Assembly (NCBI GenBank): GCA_963831385.1
Contig: CAWHPW010000015.1
Span: 1 to 64,000 of the forward strand
Length of the DNA stretch: 64,000 nt
Direction of reading: 5' to 3'
From: JACVRX01 sp963831385
GTDB lineage: Bacteria > Actinomycetota > Actinomycetes > Jiangellales > Jiangellaceae
The position numbers were made by a program, and so were the translations under genes. Numbering within the stretch: position 1 is the first letter of the stretch; the number at the start of each line of letters is the position of its first letter. Shown piece by piece: positions 59,391 through 64,000 of the stretch. The notes beneath the pieces are model-generated. The model made no database searches, was not told the DNA's origin, and saw only the letters and a program-made list of their open reading frames with translations.

Positions 59391-59611
59391 TCCCAGGCAC
59401 GTCGCATGATCTCTGCGTCACCGAGTTCGGCGAACGTATACGCGAAACGTTGGAGATCCGTCGCGGTGACGGCGTCTGGTGCGGTTCGTTCCCGCGCGAG
59501 TACTCGGCGAAGGTATTCGCTGCGAGACACGCCCATCTGGCGCGCCTTCTCGTCGATCGCGATGATGACGTCCTCGGGAACATCGCGGATCAGCAGATCA
59601 CCCACGGGCAT
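59387..59611 (-). CDS. vapB: VapB-type ribbon-helix-helix antitoxin
   Basis: The 74-residue protein begins MPVGDLLIRDVPEDVIIAID, EKARQMGVSRSEYLRRVLA, with a ribbon-helix-helix DNA-binding part, followed by a toxin-binding tail (ATDLQRFAYTFAELGDAEIM). A GTG directly before the ATG at 59611 is an alternative start. Two direct repeats CATGATA 11 bases apart just upstream are probable self-operators. Confidence 0.9.
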   Translation of the reverse strand: MPVGDLLIRDVPEDVIIAIDEKARQMGVSRSEYLRRVLARERTAPDAVTATDLQRFAYTFAELGDAEIMRRAWE

Positions 59612-59616
59612 CACCT

Positions 59617-59634
59617 CATGATATCACATGATAG
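59617..59634. promoter_or_regulatory. VapBC operator
   Basis: CATGATA occurs at 59617-59623 and again at 59628-59634, exactly one helical turn apart, and the palindrome TGATATCA spans 59619-59626. The site lies six bases before the antitoxin start, as expected for ribbon-helix-helix autoregulation. Confidence 0.65.
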
Positions 59635-59682
59635 CACCAGGTCCTGTCGGCTGGGTCGTTGCTCGGGACCGTGGCCTGGACG

Positions 59683-60312
59683 TCAGATCCTGATGTGCCC
59701 GTCCGGCTCGAGCAGCCTGACCTCCGTTTCGGCCGGTGCGAGCCGTTGGTAGTGCCCGTAGTAGACGCCGGGCCTGGCCAGTAATCCTTCGTGGATGGGG
59801 ATGGCCATCCGGGGGGCGACCGCACGTAAGTAATCGATTGCTTCGCTGGCCTTGAGCCATGGGGCCGCTGTCGGCAGCCCCAACACCTCGACCGGCGCGT
59901 CGGGCACCGTGAACGAGTCGCCGGGATGAAAGAACCGGCCTCCGATGAGGTAGCCGACGTTGGGGACGACCGGAATCTCCGGATGGATCACTGCGTGTTC
60001 GCCGCCGTAGACGGCCACCTCGACGCCGACATCGAGTCGGTCACCCTGGCGTGCCGTTTGGGCCGGGATGTCCCGTTCGCTGAGAAGCGCCGCGGTGGCC
60101 TCGTCGGCGTAGAGGGCAGCCGTCGGATTGCGCTCGAGAAGTGGCGCGATGCGCTCGAGGTCGATGTGGTCGAAGTGCTGGTGAGTGACCAGGATTGCGC
60201 TCAGGCCGGTGAGGTTGACGAATCCGTGGGTCAGTTCTCCTGGATCGGTCAAGATCCGAACGTCGTCGTCCTCCACCAGAAGGCATGAGTGTTCGTACTT
60301 CGTCACCCGCAT
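59683..60312 (-). CDS. MBL-fold metallo-hydrolase
   Basis: The 209-residue protein begins MRVTKYEHSCLLVEDDDVRI and has the metal motif LVTHQHFDHIDLERI (HxHxDH), a second histidine set in YGGEHAVIHPEIP, GGRFFHPGDSFTVPD and VAPRMAIPIHEGLL. It resembles UlaG-like or other small MBL hydrolases. The start at 60312 is 14 bases after the stop of the HdeD-like gene, so the two are probably cotranscribed. The substrate is unknown. Confidence 0.88.
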   Translation of the reverse strand: MRVTKYEHSCLLVEDDDVRILTDPGELTHGFVNLTGLSAILVTHQHFDHIDLERIAPLLERNPTAALYADEATAALLSERDIPAQTARQGDRLDVGVEVAVYGGEHAVIHPEIPVVPNVGYLIGGRFFHPGDSFTVPDAPVEVLGLPTAAPWLKASEAIDYLRAVAPRMAIPIHEGLLARPGVYYGHYQRLAPAETEVRLLEPDGHIRI

Positions 60313-60326
60313 GGCGTCACCGTTGG

Positions 60327-60932
60327 TCAGGACTCCGGCATATCCGCGATGCGGCCGGCCAGTGCCGTGGTCGCGCGACGAATCGCGAACGCCAAGGCCA
60401 CCAAGATGACGCCGGTCATGAACACGTAGAACGCCAACACGAGGGCAAGAACCAGGACCGAGTTGGCTGGACTCGCAAACAGAAAGAACAGGCCCGCCAG
60501 CACCGACAGCAGCCCGAGCGCGAAACCCCAGCCCCAGCCCGTTGCTGTTCCCTTGAGCTGCCAGGACATGACCGCCTGGAGGACTCCGCCCACGAGAAAC
60601 GAGATGCCCACGGTGATCACGAGGACGAGCAACGTCACACCAGGCCAGACGATGCCGATGAGAGCTCCGGCCAGGTAGATGAAGCCGACGACCCACCCAA
60701 CCCAGGGTTTGGTGCGGAGCGAGGCGGTGGCGAAAGCCTCGATGGCGGCGAGGACCAACGAGATGACGACAAGCCAGCGGAGGGTTCCGACGCTGGCGTC
60801 GACGTTGAACAGCAGGATCAGGCCCAGCACGACCAGCGCGATCCCGAGAATCAGCGGGACCAGCCAGGTGCGTCGTACCCAATCGGGAAGGTCATCGACG
60901 CCGCGAGCGTCGGGGGCCGAAGTTTCGCTCAT
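60327..60932 (-). CDS. HdeD/DUF308-family membrane protein
   Basis: The 201-residue protein has six predicted membrane helices in three pairs (VPLILGIALVVLGLILLF, WLVVISLVLAAIEAFATA, LVITVGISFLVGGVLQAVM, LGLLSVLAGLFFLFASP), the pattern of HdeD-like proteins linked to acid resistance in E. coli. The ATG at 60932 has AGGAG six bases upstream. It leads a two-gene unit with the MBL hydrolase. Confidence 0.85.
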   Translation of the reverse strand: MSETSAPDARGVDDLPDWVRRTWLVPLILGIALVVLGLILLFNVDASVGTLRWLVVISLVLAAIEAFATASLRTKPWVGWVVGFIYLAGALIGIVWPGVTLLVLVITVGISFLVGGVLQAVMSWQLKGTATGWGWGFALGLLSVLAGLFFLFASPANSVLVLALVLAFYVFMTGVILVALAFAIRRATTALAGRIADMPES

Positions 60933-61024
60933 GTCGACTCCTGAGAGAGCGGGCTGACGGTGGGCCCCACCCTGCCATAACGATCTTCGGAAATGGCGGC
61001 GGACCGCCTACCGCCTCCCGATGT

Positions 61025-63595
61025 CTATGACGAGGCCGGCGGGCCGTCGAGATCGCGGTCCGGCGAACTCGACTCGACGGTGATCTCGCTCGACGAGAGC
61101 AGGTCGCGACTGGACCGTCCGACCTCGAGCCGGAAGGTACCGGCCTCGGTGACCCATCTCCCAGCGTCGACGTCCCAGTGTTCGAAGGCGCGAGCAGCGA
61201 CGATGACGTCGACGGCGGCGGACTCACCGGCCTCGGCTTCGATAGCGGCGAAGCCGGCGAGCCAGCGATTCGGCCGCTCGATCGAACTGCCAGGGCGAGA
61301 GGCGTACACCTGAACCACATCCCGACCAGGACGGTCGCCGGTGTTACGGGCCGAGATCCGAACAGTCACGTCCTCGGCGGCGATCGTAGAGTCGGGCAGG
61401 TCCACAGAGTCGTAGACCCACTGGGTGTAGCCGAGACCATGGCCGAACGGGAAACGAGGGATATGGCCGTCTCGGTCGTAAGCGCGGTAGCCGACGAACA
61501 GGCCCTCGTCGTAGGACAGCGTTCCGGCTACCGGGGTCACCGATGGATGTCCGACTTCAGACATAGGCCACGTAGTGGGCAGCCGCCCGCCTGGCTCGGC
61601 GCGACCGAGCAGCACGTCGGCGAGCGCATCGCCGAACTCCTGGCCGGGGAACCACGCCAGCAGGACCGCTGCGACGTCATCGGCCCACGGCAGCAGCATC
61701 GGGGCACCGGCGTTGACGACGACCACGGTTCGCGGGTTCACCGACGCGACCCGGGCGACCAGCTCGTCTTGTCGACCGGGCAAGGCCAACCTCGTACGGT
61801 CAAAACCCTCGCTCTCGACCTCCTCGGTCGTGCCGACGACGATGACCGCAACGTCGGCGTCCGCTGCCACAGCCACGGCTTGTTCCAACTCGGCCTCGTC
61901 GTCGCGTTGACGAAGGAGGTTGAGCTGGATTGTCAAGATCGTGACGGCCTCACCCCCGAGCGACGCGGAGTCTTGTGCGGGTTGGAAGGTGAGCACCACG
62001 GGAACGTCGCGTCCCGCGGACAACGTGACCGTGGCCTTCTGCTGTGGCGGTTTCATGATGCCTTCGACGACGTCCGCACCCGGAGGCAACTCGATGGTGG
62101 CGTCGAGCACGGTCGTTCCGTCGACCGACAAGGAGAAGGTTCCTAGTCCTGAGGTCCCGATGACGTAGGTGCCGTCGTCGGGCACCCGCAGGTTGGTCCG
62201 CACCTCGAGGTGGTGGACCTGGGACGCGGCGAGTGTGTCGTCGATGGGTCCCCACCAGAGCATCGAGGCGGCCCGGCGTTGCTCGCGGCCCAGCTCCGAG
62301 CCGTCGGCGGCGTAAAACCGCACGTCCACCCCGACGGCATCGGTGTCCGGAACTCGGAGCAGGTCGACAGGGGCGATTGGAAGGCGGTCCCCGGCCCGAG
62401 CCCCAGCAGCGTGAACCACCTCCACCTCATCGCCCAGAGCTGCCCGCAATCCGTCGAGTGGGGAGACGACATGAGCCGGGAAGACGGTCGCGCTGCCGCC
62501 ACCGAGGGTTCGAGCGACCGCGGCGTTCGGCCCGAGTACCGCCACCTTGCTTACTGTGTCGGCAGCAAGCGGAAGCAGCGAGCCCGCGTTGCGAGCGAGC
62601 ACGAAACCGGCCGCGGCGGTGGACCGCAGTTCCGCGCGAATGTCCTCATCAGTCGATGGCAGTGCGGTGGGTACTGCCGCAGGGATTCCATCCAGAGCGC
62701 CGACGCGTGCCGCCAGACGCAAGATGCGGCGGACGTGGTCGTCAACCGCGGACTCAGGAATCGTGCCGGAGCGGACCGCGGCGACAAGGGCGTCCCCCCA
62801 CGGGCCCGTCGGGCCGGGCATGACCAGGTCGAGCAGGCCGTCGTCTGCGGCGGCAAGCGACCGGCCTGCGTACCAGTCGGACATGACGACCCCGTCAAAA
62901 CCCCATTCGGCCTTGAGCACATCGCGTTGCAGCGGGTTCTCGGTCATCGTCGTGCCGTTGACCGAGTTGTATGCGGCCATGACCGCCCAGGCGCCGGCGG
63001 CACGGACGATGGCCTCGAACGGAGCCAAGTAGAGCTCACGCAACGTGCGCTCGTCGACCTGGGCGTCAACCGTGAACCGATCGGTCTCAGAGTCGTTGGC
63101 GACGAAGTGCTTGACGGTCGCGGCGACACCGCCGGCCTGTACGCCTCGCACGTAGGCGCTGCCGATCCGGGCGGTGAGCAGCGGATCTTCGGAGAGGCAT
63201 TCGAAGTGCCGCCCGCCATACGGCGTCCGGTGCAAATTGACAGTGGGAGCCAGCACCACGTCGACGCCTTTTCCTCGCGCCTCGCTGGCGAGTAGGCGCC
63301 CGATTCGCTCCAATCGGCGCTCGTCCCAGGTTGCTGCCAGCGCCGTGGGGGAGGGCACGTTGGCCGACGGGTAACGCTCGTCCCACCGTTCGCCGCGAAT
63401 CCCCGCCGGCCCGTCGGACGTGACCATCCGGCGCAGCCCGATCACGGGCTCGGCGTGCATGCCCCAGACGTCGGCGCCGGTGAGCAGTCGAACCTTTTGC
63501 TCCAGGCTCAATCGGCGCAACCTGGCCGTTAGCTCGGCCTCGTCGAAGCTCTCGGGTTCAGGGGACGTGACCATATCCGTGGGCGGCCTGGTCAT
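61025..63595 (-). CDS. Glycoside hydrolase family 3 beta-glucosidase with PA14 insertion
   Basis: The 856-residue protein has the GH3 barrel (LLTGADVWGMHAEPVIGL, LAPTVNLHRTPYGGRHFECL, KHFVANDSETDRFTVDAQVD), the nucleophile aspartate in GVVMSDWYAGRSL, and a PA14-like insert (about residues 405-560). The second alpha/beta domain carries the acid/base glutamate in EEVESEGFDRTRLALPG and a fibronectin III-like end (VRISARNTGDRPGRDVVQVY). There is no signal peptide. It should release glucose or related sugars from beta-glycosides. The start at 63595 was chosen over a GTG 18 bases earlier. It faces a Gfo/Idh/MocA gene, forming another sugar locus at the window edge. Confidence 0.93.
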   Translation of the reverse strand: MTRPPTDMVTSPEPESFDEAELTARLRRLSLEQKVRLLTGADVWGMHAEPVIGLRRMVTSDGPAGIRGERWDERYPSANVPSPTALAATWDERRLERIGRLLASEARGKGVDVVLAPTVNLHRTPYGGRHFECLSEDPLLTARIGSAYVRGVQAGGVAATVKHFVANDSETDRFTVDAQVDERTLRELYLAPFEAIVRAAGAWAVMAAYNSVNGTTMTENPLQRDVLKAEWGFDGVVMSDWYAGRSLAAADDGLLDLVMPGPTGPWGDALVAAVRSGTIPESAVDDHVRRILRLAARVGALDGIPAAVPTALPSTDEDIRAELRSTAAAGFVLARNAGSLLPLAADTVSKVAVLGPNAAVARTLGGGSATVFPAHVVSPLDGLRAALGDEVEVVHAAGARAGDRLPIAPVDLLRVPDTDAVGVDVRFYAADGSELGREQRRAASMLWWGPIDDTLAASQVHHLEVRTNLRVPDDGTYVIGTSGLGTFSLSVDGTTVLDATIELPPGADVVEGIMKPPQQKATVTLSAGRDVPVVLTFQPAQDSASLGGEAVTILTIQLNLLRQRDDEAELEQAVAVAADADVAVIVVGTTEEVESEGFDRTRLALPGRQDELVARVASVNPRTVVVVNAGAPMLLPWADDVAAVLLAWFPGQEFGDALADVLLGRAEPGGRLPTTWPMSEVGHPSVTPVAGTLSYDEGLFVGYRAYDRDGHIPRFPFGHGLGYTQWVYDSVDLPDSTIAAEDVTVRISARNTGDRPGRDVVQVYASRPGSSIERPNRWLAGFAAIEAEAGESAAVDVIVAARAFEHWDVDAGRWVTEAGTFRLEVGRSSRDLLSSSEITVESSSPDRDLDGPPASS

Positions 63596-63763
63596 TCCGC
63601 CAACGCTAGTCACGCCATCGGGTAGGCGGAACAGTCGTGGGCCTGCTTGACGGTCGGGTCCTCGATCTGTGGATCGGTGCTATCGCGGATGGCGAGTTCC
63701 ATTGTGCGCATCTTCGATGCTTGGCTGAGGGCAACATCACGAGGGCGAAGGAGTGAATCAACG

Positions 63764-64000
63764 ATGACCCTTCGCATGGGGCTTGTCGGTGCCGGACCCT
63801 GGGCTCAGGTCTTCCACGGGCCGATGATCGTGTCCGGACCCGAAACTACGCTCGCAGCCGTCTGGGCGCGCCGGTCGGAGGCCGCGCAGACCCTGGCGGC
63901 CGCGCACGGTGCCGCGGCCGTCGCTTCGTTCGACCAGCTTCTGGACAGCTGTGAAGCGGTGGCTTTCGCCGTGCCGCCGGACGTGCAAGCCGAGCTTGCG
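63764..64000 (+). CDS. Gfo/Idh/MocA-family oxidoreductase, N-terminal part
   Basis: The 79 codons inside the window begin MTLRMGLVGAGPWAQVFHGP, with the GxGxxA dinucleotide motif, and continue VWARRSEAAQTLAAAHGAAA and CEAVAFAVPPDVQAEL, typical of the first Rossmann half of this family. The rest lies beyond the right edge. The ATG at 63764 follows GAAGGAG at ten bases. It is divergent from the GH3 glucosidase gene, so it probably works in a glycoside utilisation locus. Confidence 0.85.
   Translation, partial: MTLRMGLVGAGPWAQVFHGPMIVSGPETTLAAVWARRSEAAQTLAAAHGAAAVASFDQLLDSCEAVAFAVPPDVQAELA

Overview
The window is high-GC DNA from an actinobacterium (Actinomycetota). The main signs are an AfsR/SARP regulator, an F420-type luciferase-like oxidoreductase, a class F sortase, a LexA box of actinobacterial type, several genes that look leaderless, many GTG starts, and small proteins that I associate with Geodermatophilaceae- or Pseudonocardia-like genomes. 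Genus-level placement is inference. I saw no insertion sequence, phage block or CRISPR array. The region is a mosaic of short metabolic operons separated by remnants of broken genes.

Left part (1-15.6 kb): the edge of an ABC ATPase gene, two gene fragments, a truncated membrane-protein gene, the SARP regulator, a divergent LLM-oxidoreductase/berberine-bridge-type oxidase pair, two translationally coupled glycosidases (GH63-like and glycogen-debranching type) that both carry single-base frameshifts, the potassium transporter kup, a DUF7144 membrane protein and a DUF3024 fragment. A sugar ABC operon follows (15.8-20.5 kb): a lipoprotein binding protein, two permeases and a NagZ-like GH3 enzyme. 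It has no ATPase of its own.

Middle part (20.6-45 kb): fossil pieces of mfd, a small secreted protein, a tRNA-Lys and several other genes, between stand-alone alpha/beta hydrolases, two TetR genes with clear divergent operators, VOC, RidA-like, SDR and MDR enzymes, a CYTH-Ppx/GppA fusion, a frameshifted M23 peptidase, a GPP34 (GOLPH3-like) protein with a glycine-rich tail, and several small proteins, one of them behind a LexA box.

Right part (45-64 kb): the most coherent system is a divergent cluster at 45.7-50.4 kb. It encodes an AGE-fold isomerase resembling YihS, a PfkB kinase, a class I aldolase and a Gfo/Idh/MocA enzyme, next to a stub of a class II aldolase. Together these look like a sulfoquinovose (sulfo-EMP-like) pathway. 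An operator-like repeat in its divergent promoter resembles one in front of the ABC operon 33 kb away, so the two may share a regulator. Then come an autoregulated ArsR-SRPBCC pair, a three-gene surface operon (a lipoprotein with duplicated helical domains, a class F sortase and a von Willebrand-like membrane protein), a redoxin, an APH-type kinase, a chromate transporter, an MDR reductase, a VapBC toxin-antitoxin pair, an MBL hydrolase with an HdeD-like protein, a GH3 glucosidase, and the start of another Gfo/Idh/MocA gene at the right edge.
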